Assembly: GCF_023051105.1 (NCBI RefSeq)
Contig: NZ_JALKIL010000004.1
Location: 62,001 to 126,000, forward strand
Source: Anaerobiospirillum sp. NML120449
GTDB taxonomy: Bacteria > Pseudomonadota > Gammaproteobacteria > Enterobacterales > Succinivibrionaceae
Direction: 5' to 3'
DNA: 64,000 nucleotides
Program-made: the position numbers and the translations under genes
Part shown: piece by piece, positions 1 to 9,442 of the stretch
Position numbering within the stretch: the stretch's first letter is position 1
Layout: each line of letters opens with the position of its first letter
The notes under the pieces: model-generated
The model's input: the letters and a program-made list of their open reading frames with translations, nothing else
Database searches by the model: none
Told to the model about the DNA's origin: nothing

Positions 1-479
1 CGCCAGGCAAGGGAGCAAGAGCCGGGGTAGTCCATGACAATATGACTTGCGCGGGTGTGGATATAGGCCTTGATGATATTGAGCTTGGGACAGGCAGGGG
101 CATTGTCCACCATGGGCTCAAGTCGGCTGTAAATAGTCTCGTTAACCCAGGCAAGGTTTTCATAAGCGCCCATGTAATCACGGCACATCAGGCTTTCAAT
201 GCGAGTGTCCTCAAGTATGTTGACCAGCTCCTTTAACAGCGCACCACTGACTCCGGTAAACGCACGAAAATCGCTGTATTTGATATGGGCAGCCTCATGA
301 ACCAGCAGGCCGTAGATCATGCGCTCCTGCTCGACATTTTCAAGAGAGACACGAGGCAGAATGATGGTGTCACTGGTGCTGTAGGCACCACTGCCCTCAA
401 AGACCACTTTGATGCCAAAGCGACGGGCAAAAGTGGCGGCCACCTCTTCAATGGTCTGACGTGCTGAGAGTGATCCCAT
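1..479 (-). CDS. CobT-like VWA/metallopeptidase-type protein, N-terminal part
   Basis: The gene runs off the left edge of the window, so only the first 159 or so residues are visible. They contain a zinc-protease-like HEAAH motif (His61, Glu62, His65) followed by NILEDTRIE (about residues 88-96). This arrangement is known from CobT-like proteins, which have an N-terminal metallopeptidase-like region and a C-terminal VWA domain, often encoded beside a MoxR/CobS-type AAA ATPase in mobile and phage-derived loci. The ATG at 479 follows an AGGAT ribosome site. The VWA domain itself lies outside the window, so the family call rests on the motif pair. The substrate is unknown. Confidence 0.55.
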   Translation of the reverse strand, partial: MGSLSARQTIEEVAATFARRFGIKVVFEGSGAYSTSDTIILPRVSLENVEQERMIYGLLVHEAAHIKYSDFRAFTGVSGALLKELVNILEDTRIESLMCRDYMGAYENLAWVNETIYSRLEPMVDNAPACPKLNIIKAYIHTRASHIVMDYPGSCSLAW

Positions 480-1261
480 GGCTGTTATCCTGTTATCTGT
501 CTGATGATGCCGGCACTGAAGCGGCCTGCGCAGCTGCTGCTGCGTCCTGCCTGCGCGGCCGGCTGCTGCGCTCTGCAGCAGCGACCTGGTTGCGCAGCTG
601 CTGGCTGTGCCTGCCACATGCAGCTCTGAGCATGTGCGCTACTGTTGTCTTAAAGGGCCGGGCGTCAGCCCGGCTGCACAGCGCCACAGCCGTGGCACTG
701 TGCCCTGCCCGGGCCATCTGGGCCTGCAGGCAGTCTGCAGCCGTGCTGCGCCCCAAAAGCTCACAGAGAGAGGCTGCAGCGGGCTGCGTGAAATTAAAAA
801 TGCCGGTCGAGGTGATGTTTGCTGTGCTGGCCGGCCGGCATATCGGCCTGTGCTTTGACTGGTAATCCTTTATCTGTCTGATTCTTTGAGTGCACGGGAA
901 GCGCTCTGATGCCTGGCGATAGTGTGTAAGCCAGTCTGACTTGTTGCGGTCCTGTGTCAGGGCTCTGTCTCTTTGTCAGTAGTGCTGATTCCGGTTCAAC
1001 CTTTGTGAGTTTTCTGGCTACGGTTTAATTCCGGGTACAGGGGGCAGCACTGCGCTGTGGCCTGCTCAGGGCTGACACTGTCCCTGCAGATGGGGACACC
1101 TGCGTGCAGGTGCTCTTATCTGCCGGTACCTGATGGCGATGCAGACATTTACCGCCGGGTACCAGGACATGTGACCTGAGTGACAGCTCTGAGCTCATCT
1201 GACTGACGGTTTTATTCAGATGACTGCCAGTGGCTGCTGTGCTGCTCCTGTGGCTACATGA

Positions 1262-1304
1262 TAAAAAGACGAAAAAGGCCCTCTTGCTGCAAACATGAGG
1301 GCCT
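1262..1304 (-). terminator. Rho-independent terminator, minus direction
   Basis: An 8-bp stem AGGCCCTC/GAGGGCCT (1276-1283 with 1297-1304) with a 13-nt loop is followed on the minus strand by UUUU, CGUC and UUUUU. No minus-strand coding gene lies just upstream of it, so it probably ends a non-coding RNA. On the plus strand a weaker T run follows GGGGCCA. Confidence 0.6.
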
Positions 1305-1367
1305 GGGGCCATTTTTTGTGAAATCATGGAAACATGTGAGCTTGATCACAAAATTTCACCAGTCTTA
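1266..1367 (-). ncRNA. Candidate CRP-controlled small RNA of about 100 nt
   Basis: The prediction combines three elements on the minus strand. A perfect CRP box is centred at 1428.5. A -10-like TATTTT at 1375-1380 lies at the spacing expected for a class I (-61.5) CRP promoter starting near 1367. A strong intrinsic terminator ends near 1266. There is no plausible ORF in between. A second CRP box (1335-1350) lies inside the transcribed part and itself forms a hairpin. No sequence match to a known small RNA (Spot 42, CyaR) is recognised. Confidence 0.35.
1335..1350. promoter_or_regulatory. CRP (cAMP receptor protein) binding site
   Basis: TGTGA-N6-TCACA is a perfect match to the CRP half-sites. 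It lies 86 bp from a second perfect box at 1421-1436 in a gene-free, AT-rich stretch. Confidence 0.6.
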
Positions 1368-1420
1368 TCCAGACAAAATAAAGTGACAAAAGGGTTTAAC
1401 AGGCCATAATTGGATTTTTA

Positions 1421-1436
1421 TGTGAGATCTGTCACA
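1421..1436. promoter_or_regulatory. CRP (cAMP receptor protein) binding site
   Basis: This is a second perfect TGTGA-N6-TCACA. It sits about 61 bp upstream of a possible minus-strand start near 1367, the geometry of a class I CRP-activated promoter. Confidence 0.6.
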
Positions 1437-2197
1437 AAACGATATATGTAATGAAAAAAGCCCGATCACCCCATGAAACACCCCAGAAACTCCCATCATT
1501 CACAGGGCAAAAATGCGCAGGCTCACACTTTCACAGAAAACGCCCTCCCAAGCTGTCACATTTTTCACAGAGCATTTTACGGAGCACCTGAACAGTGCAA
1601 ACAGAGGGTTCGGTAATGGGGGTATGGTGCTGACAGGAAAGGAACTGTTAATGACCCAATAGAGACTGCGGTCAGTCAGGCAAGGCCGAGGAGCGTATTG
1701 CTGGTCTTTTGCGCCTTAGCTGCGGGCGCGGGCGCATCAGGGCACAAGTGCCATGGTGGAAAGGCAAAGGCGTGAAAAGTTAAACCTGAGGCCTATGGCA
1801 GTACTGTAGACGTGGCTTTCATGCTTAAGGCAGAGGATCGCCGGGGCGGGCGCTGCCAGCGCCAGTAAGGCCGGCTCAGCCGGAAATGCTCATCCGTGCC
1901 CGGCGGTCAGACCTGCCCGGCCGGGCAGGTTCAGCCCGGCCGAACCTGGCCTTGCCGGGCTGGTTTTTGGGGCTGGTGTGAGGGCTGATGAGAGGGGCTT
2001 TGTGCACTGAAAGGCCGGTGCGGGCAGGGATGGCCTTAGTGTCAGGGGAGCGGCTTTCAGTTGTGATAAAATCAGCCCCACGGACGGCGCCTTATCCGGG
2101 CGCTGCCTGACAGTGAAAGTGTTACTGTCAGGGACAGGCCGTGCTGGTCCTGGTACACAGTGCCTGAGTAGATTTTCCAAGAGACAGTGGTCGGGCT

Positions 2198-4330
2198 ATG
2201 GACGCTCCATTTAAACCTAACAAGCGTTTCTCCTATAAAGAACAGGTGTCGCGATCGATCTCCTGGGGTCATTACTTTATCTTTCTTAATATCCTGCTCA
2301 GCTGCTTTCTGGGTACAGGATATGTCTATTCAGCTCCACCGGCACCAGACTTTTTAAGTTTTGTCTATCTCATCATTACCTGCCTGGGCCACATGTCATT
2401 TCTGACTGTAGTGGTCTTTCTGGTCATATTCTTCCCGCTTTCCTTCATTGGCAATTTTCGCTGGTACCGCGTACTGTCGGTAGTGCTGGCTGTTATCTGG
2501 CATACCCTCCTGCTCTTTGACATCAAGATCTATCTGATGGTCAAGGTGCATCTGAGCTTTACGGCCCTTAATCTCATTGTCCGTGAGCTTGATTTTGATA
2601 CCGGCCTTAATTACAACTTCCTCTTTATTGCCGTGCCTCTGGTGCTGGCAATTGAAGCTGTCTTTGCCAAAATCACTACCCATTCGCTTTACCGCGCCCA
2701 CCATCCTTATCTGGTGCGCTCGGTGCTGGCCGTAATCGGTGTGTGCTTTATCAGCTCCCATGTCATGCACATCTGGGCCGATGCCGCCCGCTATGAGCGT
2801 ATTACATTGCTGCGCTCAACCTTCCCTGTGCATTACCCTATGACGGCCAAGTCCTTTTTGAGCAGCCATGGCTGGCTGTCTGAAGAGGAGTTAAGCCGCG
2901 AGCAGAGCCTGCGCTCAGAGTACATTCATTATCCGCTCAGCCCGTTAACCATTGACAGCTCGGCCACGCCGCGCAATCTCATTGTCATCGCCATCAACAG
3001 GTTCTCAAGCTCACATCTTACCCATGAGCTCACTCCGTCTTTAAGCGCTCTTGAGGAAAAGGCCCATAACTTTGATGAACACTATCTGCTCTATTCAGAC
3101 GAGGGCGATAATGTCTTTTCCATGAATTTCGGCCTGCCTTTGCAGTATCGCAGCGCCATGATTTCAAGCCGCCTGCTGCCGGTAACGGCCGATGAAATGT
3201 TCCGTCAGGATTATGTGCGTCGCCTGATGGTCTCATCAGGCGCCACCCTGGGCCATCACGGCAGGGCTGCCACCGCTACCGCCAGATCCTCTGGCGCTCA
3301 GGGCGCCGCCGGCGCCGCCGGCAGTGCCCCGGTCCAGGGCGCACCGGCCCCGGGTGCCTCTGGCAGCAGTAAGGATAGTCAGCTTGATACCTATCTGCGT
3401 GAGCTGCTCAATAATTCAGGTCTGCGCAGCCCGCAGCTGAGCGTCTCAGGCAATGCCCGTGATCTCATGATCAATGCCCTGCATCAGATTGAAAGCTACC
3501 GCTCCAGTGAGCAGCGTCCTTTTGCCATTAATCTGGTGATTAACGATTTGCGCAGCTCTGAAGATGCCTCCCTTGAGTGCAGCCAGGTCCGTACGGCCGG
3601 CAAGGCCGCCGCCACCGGCGCAGGTGCCAGGGCAGGCGCCGCAGAGGGAGCTGCAGCAGGCGCTGCAGCTGCAGGCGTAGCAGATGCTCAGGGCGATGGC
3701 GGAGCTGATCGTGATGATTTGCTGTCCGCGCGCTTTGACCAGGCCCTATGTGCCCTGCCGGCCCGGGCCACTGAGGAGAGCTCAGGCGTGACTGCCGATG
3801 CTGACACTCAGGCTGTTATCACCTATGAGCACAATCTGCGCTATGTTGATGCCCTGATCGGCCTGTTTATGCAGGAGCTGAATAAATCAGGTCTCATGGA
3901 CAATACCATGGTGATTATTACCTCAACTGAGGGCAATGATCTGCTCCGTCAGGATACCCGCCGCTATGATCGCCAGGTTCAGCATGTGCCATTGCTGGTA
4001 TTCTGGCCGGATGGAGGCAAGCAGGGCCGCCACAGCGAAGTGCTCAGCTCCCCTGTCGATATCTTTGCTACTGTAGCAAGCGAGGTGGTCAATATCACCA
4101 CGGCTCAGGGCAATTACACGCTCGGTGCCCAGCTGCGTACCCTTTCAGGCCGCGACCATCTGCTGGTTGACGGCTCAGATTATCTGATGCTTATTGGACG
4201 TGATGATACCGTTATCTACTCTCAGGACGGTGAATCCTATGTCGAGCGTCACAGTGAACGCGTGCAGGTAAGACCTAATCTTGAGAACCTCATTGAGGCC
4301 ACACGCGATCTCAATCGTTTCCTGCGCTGA
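2198..4330 (+). CDS. yejM: YejM/LapC-like inner-membrane sulfatase-fold protein
   Basis: The 710-aa protein starts with a DUF3413-type membrane domain (about five transmembrane segments, residues 24-195), followed by a sulfatase-fold periplasmic domain (from about 258). In E. coli YejM (PbgA/LapC) senses lipopolysaccharide in the inner membrane and controls FtsH-dependent LpxC turnover; a similar role is inferred here. It is about 120 residues longer than E. coli YejM. The excess is two Ala/Gly-rich insertions (about 355-392 and 467-503) in the periplasmic domain. The start has only a weak ribosome site (AAGAGACAG). cnoX follows after 32 bp, so the two are probably co-transcribed. yejL, the usual E. 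coli neighbour, is absent. Confidence 0.85.
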   Translation: MDAPFKPNKRFSYKEQVSRSISWGHYFIFLNILLSCFLGTGYVYSAPPAPDFLSFVYLIITCLGHMSFLTVVVFLVIFFPLSFIGNFRWYRVLSVVLAVIWHTLLLFDIKIYLMVKVHLSFTALNLIVRELDFDTGLNYNFLFIAVPLVLAIEAVFAKITTHSLYRAHHPYLVRSVLAVIGVCFISSHVMHIWADAARYERITLLRSTFPVHYPMTAKSFLSSHGWLSEEELSREQSLRSEYIHYPLSPLTIDSSATPRNLIVIAINRFSSSHLTHELTPSLSALEEKAHNFDEHYLLYSDEGDNVFSMNFGLPLQYRSAMISSRLLPVTADEMFRQDYVRRLMVSSGATLGHHGRAATATARSSGAQGAAGAAGSAPVQGAPAPGASGSSKDSQLDTYLRELLNNSGLRSPQLSVSGNARDLMINALHQIESYRSSEQRPFAINLVINDLRSSEDASLECSQVRTAGKAAATGAGARAGAAEGAAAGAAAAGVADAQGDGGADRDDLLSARFDQALCALPARATEESSGVTADADTQAVITYEHNLRYVDALIGLFMQELNKSGLMDNTMVIITSTEGNDLLRQDTRRYDRQVQHVPLLVFWPDGGKQGRHSEVLSSPVDIFATVASEVVNITTAQGNYTLGAQLRTLSGRDHLLVDGSDYLMLIGRDDTVIYSQDGESYVERHSERVQVRPNLENLIEATRDLNRFLR

Positions 4331-4362
4331 TATTCAGTCAGGAGAACAAGGAATTTACACTT

Positions 4363-5193
4363 ATGTACCTTACTCAGGAAAATTTTGAACAGACTTTCAT
4401 GTCCTCAAAGGACAAGCCTGTTTTCTGCTTTTTCTACGATGCTGATCCCAGCTGCGATGCTGCCCGTAATGCCATTACCACAGCCATTTCTGACAGTAAT
4501 GAGTATGTAACCCTGGCCATGTGCGATATCCAGGATCCTATGGTAAATGTGCTGGGCGGCCGTATGGGCCTGCGCACTCTGCCTACCCTGGTAGTAATCG
4601 ACAATGGTCAGCCGGCTGCCATTTTGGAGGGCGACGGCATTATTGACGGCCTGCAGGAAACTCTCAATCAGTTCATGCCAGGCGAGGGCGACATGCTCAT
4701 GCGCGCTGCTCTGGCCTCTGAGGCTGAGGGTGATCTCAACAATGCCGTAGCCAAAGCAGCTGAGGCTTTTGCTCTTGATGAGAGCAATCTGAGCTGGCGC
4801 TTTATCTACGCCCGTCTGCTCATTGCCGCCTTAAACACTGCAAAGGCCCACGAGCTTCTTGATAACCTTGGCCGTGAGGAAAAGCAAAGCCCTGAGTATC
4901 AGCAGCTCATGTCCGCTCTGGACCTTGCCGAGCAGGCTCAGAACAGCCCTGAGATGGTCGAGCTCAAGGAAAAGTATGAGCAGGATCAGTCAGCTGAAAA
5001 TACTGTGGCCTATGCCGTGGCTCTGTCAGCTGCCGGCAAGAAGGAAGAGGCCCTGTCCATTTTATTTGCCTTCCTGAAAAAGGATCTGGGCAATGAGGAC
5101 GTCAAGAAGACCTTCCTTGATATCCTGGCTACCATGGATGGTGATCCAAATCAGAGCCTCTACCGCCGCAGGCTCTACACCCTCATGTACTGA
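4363..5193 (+). CDS. cnoX: CnoX/YbbN chaperone-thioredoxin
   Basis: The 276-aa protein has an N-terminal thioredoxin fold (residues 1-108, with a TLPTLVV cis-proline loop) and C-terminal TPR-like helices (about 115-276). This is the layout of E. coli CnoX (YbbN, 284 aa), a holdase that protects proteins under chlorine stress and hands them to GroEL or DnaK. The CXXC site is degenerate: only Cys31 remains, in DPSC, comparable to the SXXC-type site of E. coli CnoX, so it is unlikely to be a dithiol oxidoreductase. A purine-rich ribosome site (AAGGAA) precedes the ATG. It ends before a strong terminator and probably shares a transcript with yejM. Confidence 0.88.
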   Translation: MYLTQENFEQTFMSSKDKPVFCFFYDADPSCDAARNAITTAISDSNEYVTLAMCDIQDPMVNVLGGRMGLRTLPTLVVIDNGQPAAILEGDGIIDGLQETLNQFMPGEGDMLMRAALASEAEGDLNNAVAKAAEAFALDESNLSWRFIYARLLIAALNTAKAHELLDNLGREEKQSPEYQQLMSALDLAEQAQNSPEMVELKEKYEQDQSAENTVAYAVALSAAGKKEEALSILFAFLKKDLGNEDVKKTFLDILATMDGDPNQSLYRRRLYTLMY

Positions 5194-5288
5194 TGGTGCC
5201 ACGCGCCACGCGCAAGGCGCCTCGCGCGGCAGCGCACGGCGCAGCCATACTGCCCGTGGCGCTGCAGCAGCACAGCTGCCATGGCAAC

Positions 5289-5321
5289 AAAAAGGCCGTC
5301 CCTTACAGGACGGCCTTTTTT
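5289..5321. terminator. Bidirectional terminator between cnoX and perM
   Basis: The GGCCGTCC/GGACGGCC stem has a 6-nt loop and is flanked by an A run and a T run, so it can end transcription of both convergent genes. Confidence 0.9.
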
Positions 5322-5370
5322 GATGCCCGTAAGGCCAGAGAGCACAGTATGCACTCTGGCCGGTATCAGG

Positions 5371-7341
5371 TCAGATGCGTTCACCCTTGTGGTTGACGGG
5401 CTCGGCATTTGGCCACTTGACAATGAGGGTTTTGATAAAGGTGGCCAGAGGAATGGCAAAGAACACGCCCCAGAAGCCCCAGAGATTACCAAATATCAAA
5501 ATGGCAGCCAGAATGGAGAAGGCATCGAGATTCATGGCTTTGGAGAAGAGCATGGGGGTAAGCACATTGCTGTCGAGCAGCTGAATGACTGTATATACGA
5601 CCAGAACCCAGATTAGATCGGTGCTGAAGCCAAACTGGAAGATAGCTACCATGACCACAGGAATGGCAATGATCACCGCTCCTACATAAGGAATAACCAC
5701 AGACAGACCTACGCCAACCCCAAGGAGCAGAGCATAGTTAACATCAAGCAGCATGAAAGCCAGCGTGTTGGCAATGGCAATGATGATGATGTGCAGGAGC
5801 TTGCCTCTGATATATCCACCTATCTGACGGTGTATGCTCGGCCAGAACTTGCGCATCAGCACCTGGTTGTTAGGCAGAATGAAGGTCAGGGCCCTGATCT
5901 GCAGCTGCTCTTTGTTATAGAGCATAAGGAAGGTGAAGATAGGGACAATAATGGCATAGACCAGCCAGGTAAAGGCATTGACCACTGATGGCATAAGCTG
6001 GGTGCGCATCAGATCAGCCATTTTGTTGGTGGCAGCCATGCGGGCATTGCGTACGCTCTCTTCAATCAGGCTCTGAGTGAGCATGCCTGGCAGGGGATCA
6101 GGCAGATTGAGCACCACATCATGCAGCTCCTTGGCAAGACGGGCATCAAAGTCAGTTACAGAGAGGGTAAATTCGTTTTCATTGCTGCTGAAATTAAATT
6201 GCTCACCTGATCCGTTGATGAGGGTAATCTGATAGCTGTCGTTATCGCCATTGTGACTGACGGCACTGACCTCACCATGATCAGATCCCGGCATACCCTT
6301 GCTGCCATCACGGCGGGCCAGCTCAATTTCAGCTGCTGCAAGAGCAGCACTGGCTACGGCCTGAGCCATTTTTTCCTTGCTCTGGGGATCAGCCCCATGA
6401 CCCTCGGCACCAGGTCCAGTGATATAGACAATGGTAGTCTCGTTCTTGCGGCCATGATCACGGGCACTGAACATGGCCGGGCCATCAAGGGCAGCCTCAG
6501 CGCCCACACCGGCTCCAGCTCCGGCACCGGCGCTTGAGCCGTTCTGCTCTGACAGTGCCTGGACACCCTCAGGAGACAGATTACGGTCAGAGCCATCGCT
6601 GAGCACGCTGCCTGAGCCCGGGGTGCCGTCGCCGGCACCGGCACCAGTTGCGCCACCGGCAGCGGCGTCACCGGCTGCCCCACTGGCAGCATCGCCACCG
6701 GCTGCCCCACTGGCAGCAGCCCTTTTCCCTGTTACAGTGCCCGCACCTCCTGCTGTGGCTACATGGGCAAAGGCCTCGGCGGCTGAGCCAAGGGCGCTGG
6801 AGCCGCTGCGGTAACCGGCAGCTGCGCTGATGCCGGCCTCATTTGAAGCCGATGAGTCCTTAAGGGCGGAGCCATCGAGGCTGAGCCCCTGAGGGCTGTG
6901 AGCGCCAGCACCACCGGCGCCAGCACCACTGGCAGCGTCATCCTGACCTGCCTGAGCGCCGCCGCTCAGACTTTCAGGGGGAGACTGGGGCAGTTTGTCT
7001 GCAGAGGAGTCGTCAGTACTGAAAGAAACTACGGAATTGTAAAATTCGGCGCCCTGTTTGATGACATTTGGCACCAGCAGCAAGGTGGCTGATACCAGCA
7101 GAGAGCTGAATACAAACATGACTATGGTGGCGCCTATCTTGCGGGAAATGGCAAAGCGGCGCTTCATGTACTCGACAGGCCAGTCAAGGCAGAAGGCAAG
7201 ACAAAGGGCTACGACAATAGGGCCTACCAGCCACATGAAGTAGTAGACGATGATAAAGGAGCCGGTGAGCACCAGAGCAAACTCAATGGTGCCAGGCTGG
7301 GAGAAGTGGCGCTCATACCAGCGCCTGAGCAGAGTGAACAT
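5371..7341 (-). CDS. perM: PerM-type AI-2E family permease with a large Ala/Gly insertion
   Basis: The ends match PerM of the AI-2E/UPF0118 membrane family. There are N-terminal hydrophobic segments (about 20-53 and 68-90) and a C-terminal membrane half (about 452-640) with GVGLSVVIPYVGAV. E. coli PerM is 353 aa; this protein is 656 aa. Almost all the excess is one insertion at about 109-400, rich in Ala, Gly, Ser and Asp, in the extramembrane loop after the third hydrophobic segment. Its substrate is unknown even in E. coli. bepA is divergent, matching the bepA/perM neighbourhood of other gammaproteobacteria. The frame stays open through the GC-rich insertion, so I take it as real sequence and not a frameshift artefact. 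Confidence 0.85.
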   Translation of the reverse strand: MFTLLRRWYERHFSQPGTIEFALVLTGSFIIVYYFMWLVGPIVVALCLAFCLDWPVEYMKRRFAISRKIGATIVMFVFSSLLVSATLLLVPNVIKQGAEFYNSVVSFSTDDSSADKLPQSPPESLSGGAQAGQDDAASGAGAGGAGAHSPQGLSLDGSALKDSSASNEAGISAAAGYRSGSSALGSAAEAFAHVATAGGAGTVTGKRAAASGAAGGDAASGAAGDAAAGGATGAGAGDGTPGSGSVLSDGSDRNLSPEGVQALSEQNGSSAGAGAGAGVGAEAALDGPAMFSARDHGRKNETTIVYITGPGAEGHGADPQSKEKMAQAVASAALAAAEIELARRDGSKGMPGSDHGEVSAVSHNGDNDSYQITLINGSGEQFNFSSNENEFTLSVTDFDARLAKELHDVVLNLPDPLPGMLTQSLIEESVRNARMAATNKMADLMRTQLMPSVVNAFTWLVYAIIVPIFTFLMLYNKEQLQIRALTFILPNNQVLMRKFWPSIHRQIGGYIRGKLLHIIIIAIANTLAFMLLDVNYALLLGVGVGLSVVIPYVGAVIIAIPVVMVAIFQFGFSTDLIWVLVVYTVIQLLDSNVLTPMLFSKAMNLDAFSILAAILIFGNLWGFWGVFFAIPLATFIKTLIVKWPNAEPVNHKGERI

Positions 7342-7870
7342 GTTGGGGGTGGAGCCTTTTGTGGCACTGGGAAAAACAGCTCAGTGCAGTTATGCGCACT
7401 GATAAACGGCGTGCCGGCCGCACTCTTTTCCCGGAACGGAATTTTTTCTCAATTACAGATGTTAGTCTATATCAGCCGTCTCGTGATTAACAGATACCAG
7501 CCTCCCAAAGTGAAGATAAATTAACCATCACCACGGGCCCCGCCACAGCACAGACACAGGCAGCCACACCAGGCCGGCACCAGTGTCCTCCGGGGGCAGC
7601 CCGGCAACCGGCCGGGCCTGCACCAGCGGCCGCCTGGGGCCGGGACTGAGGCCATGGCCGGCGCCATGGCCTGGCGCGCATCGTACTGCAAAGGTGCAAT
7701 TTACGGCTGCACAGGCTAACCTCACGCTAATCCTTGCTGCATATGCTAGAGTTTTACCATAAAGGGCGCCCCGCCCTGCCGGGCCCTGCTATGCCAGGCA
7801 TCAGGTCAGGCGCCGGGGCGTGTGTTCAGGCGCCGGGGCGTGTGCCCATACCGCAGTCAGCTGGAGATAG
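7342..7870. other. perM-bepA divergent intergenic region
   Basis: This 530-bp gap presumably holds both promoters. It is AT-rich near perM and strongly GC-rich from 7560 to 7680. No coding frame is supported. A two-copy 20-bp repeat lies close to bepA. Confidence 0.6.
7806..7844. repeat. Tandem direct repeat, 20 bp x 2
   Basis: The 19-base unit TCAGGCGCCGGGGCGTGTG occurs at 7806-7824 and 7826-7844. It lies in the bepA 5' region, ending 26 bp before the first ATG. Confidence 0.8.
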
Positions 7871-9367
7871 ATGATGATTAAACGGACAGCATCAAAAACA
7901 GGCCGTGCTCTTAAAAGACTGGCTGCAGGCGCGCTTGCAGCAGCAGTACTGACAATACCAGCTGCTGCTGCCGCTCCGGATGACAGCATTCTCATTCCTC
8001 AGATCGGTACAGCCGGTGTGCAGGGTATTACCGTGCAAAAGGAAATGGCCATAGGTGAGTTTTTCATGCGCACGGCCCGCTCACAGCTCAATGTGCTCGA
8101 TGATCCGGTGCTCAGTGAATATGTCACTACCTTGGGCAACAGATTGCTTGCCCATGCCGATCATGTGAACTTTCCCTTTACCTTCTTTGTGGTCAATGAT
8201 CCCAGCCTCAATGCCTCGGCCTTTCTGGGCGGCAAGGTGGCTATCAATACCGGCCTTTTCAACTATGCCATGACCGAAGATGAATTTGCCTCGGTTATTG
8301 CCCACGAAATTTCCCATGTCACCCAGCGCCACATTGCCCGATTTGTCGAGAGCATGACCGTAACCAGTCAGCTGTCCATGGCCGGTATGATTGGCTCCAT
8401 TGTCATGTCCATTTTAAATCCGGCTCTTGGTATGGCCGCTCTGTCCACCACCATGGGCGCGCAGATGCAAAGCCGTATTAACTTTACCCGCGACAATGAG
8501 TATGAGGCCGATCGCCTGGGCATAGCCCTGCTTTATAAATCAGGTATGAATCCCTATGGCGCTGTGGACATGTTCAAGCGCCTGCTGGCCCAGCAGGGCA
8601 ATATCAATCCGGCCTTTACTCTGCTTATCGACCACCCGCTCTCTGACATACGTGTAGCCGAGGCTCAGAACCGTGCTCAGATTTATGGCCGCCGTGAAAA
8701 TTCCTCCAATGCTGACTATTTCATGGCTCAGGCCCGCATTGCCGTGCGCTTCTCAGGTCATAAGGACAAGGCTGATTTTCAGAAGCTCCGTGAGGTCATC
8801 AAGGCCAATGTCGACAAGCGTCCGAAAGCCTATGTCAACTATGCTCTGGCCCTGACCGAATATGAGCTTGAAAATTACGAGTCTGCTCTTTCGTATCTGG
8901 ACAGGCTGCCGGTTAACAAAAACACCAGCCTTTTCGTGCTCGATCTCAAAACTGATATTGACCTTAAGCGCGGTCATGAGGCTCAGGCCATTGAGCGCCT
9001 GCAGGCCCGTTACCGCGTCATGCCGCGCAATCAGGTCATAGTGGCCAATCTGGCCTCAGCCCTGATTGAAAACAGACAGCTGACCCGGGCGCGCAGCGTG
9101 CTTAACAATTACCTGCGCCTGCGTCCTGATGATTTGCTGGCCCTGAGCCTGCTTGAGAAGACCCAGCGTGAGCTCAAGGACAAATGCGAGGCCCTGCAGA
9201 CCAGGGGTGAAATCTATGCCCAAAGCGCCGCCTACCAGCAATCCATTGGCATTTATGGTCAGGCCCTGCGCGAGTGTACCCAGGAGCTCACCCGCGAGCG
9301 CATCAAGGCGCGCGTAGCTGAAATCTCCATGCAGCGCTCCTTTGACGAGGCCCTGCTAAGTCAGTAG
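7871..9367 (+). CDS. bepA: BepA periplasmic M48 metalloprotease/chaperone
   Basis: The 498-aa exported protein has a signal peptide (about 1-35, Ala-rich), an M48 peptidase domain with HEISH (His145, Glu146, His149) and downstream NEYEAD (Glu212 probable third zinc ligand), then TPR helices (about 285-490). This is the architecture of E. coli BepA/YfgC (487 aa), which degrades or rescues stalled LptD and BAM substrates in the periplasm. Two consecutive ATGs start the frame; GGAG is better spaced from the second (7874). A strong bidirectional terminator follows. DUF2066 lies convergent downstream. Confidence 0.92.
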   Translation: MMIKRTASKTGRALKRLAAGALAAAVLTIPAAAAAPDDSILIPQIGTAGVQGITVQKEMAIGEFFMRTARSQLNVLDDPVLSEYVTTLGNRLLAHADHVNFPFTFFVVNDPSLNASAFLGGKVAINTGLFNYAMTEDEFASVIAHEISHVTQRHIARFVESMTVTSQLSMAGMIGSIVMSILNPALGMAALSTTMGAQMQSRINFTRDNEYEADRLGIALLYKSGMNPYGAVDMFKRLLAQQGNINPAFTLLIDHPLSDIRVAEAQNRAQIYGRRENSSNADYFMAQARIAVRFSGHKDKADFQKLREVIKANVDKRPKAYVNYALALTEYELENYESALSYLDRLPVNKNTSLFVLDLKTDIDLKRGHEAQAIERLQARYRVMPRNQVIVANLASALIENRQLTRARSVLNNYLRLRPDDLLALSLLEKTQRELKDKCEALQTRGEIYAQSAAYQQSIGIYGQALRECTQELTRERIKARVAEISMQRSFDEALLSQ

Positions 9368-9442
9368 TAAGGCCCGGCAGCCGCGCCGTCGCAGAGCTGT
9401 GGCGCTGCCTGCAGCTATGGCTCAGGCACTGCGCCCACAGAC

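Larger units (their letters stand above)
480..2197. other. 1.7-kb intergenic gap
   Basis: I see no convincing coding frame here. The left half (480-1260) is GC-rich, and its open frames have no ribosome sites or recognisable domains. The centre (1320-1600) is AT-rich and holds two CRP boxes and a candidate small RNA. The right part (1850-1970) has GC-rich inverted repeats, including a terminator-like hairpin at 1932-1967. Confidence 0.6.

Noticed and set aside
461-865. A 134-codon Ala/Cys-rich plus-strand frame
   Set aside because: It overlaps the start of the CobT-like gene and consists of GC-rich repeats with no ribosome site.
1932-1967. Terminator-like GC hairpin upstream of yejM
   Set aside because: The stem with GGTTTTT looks good, but there is no plus-strand gene or transcript upstream to terminate, so I do not list it as a terminator.
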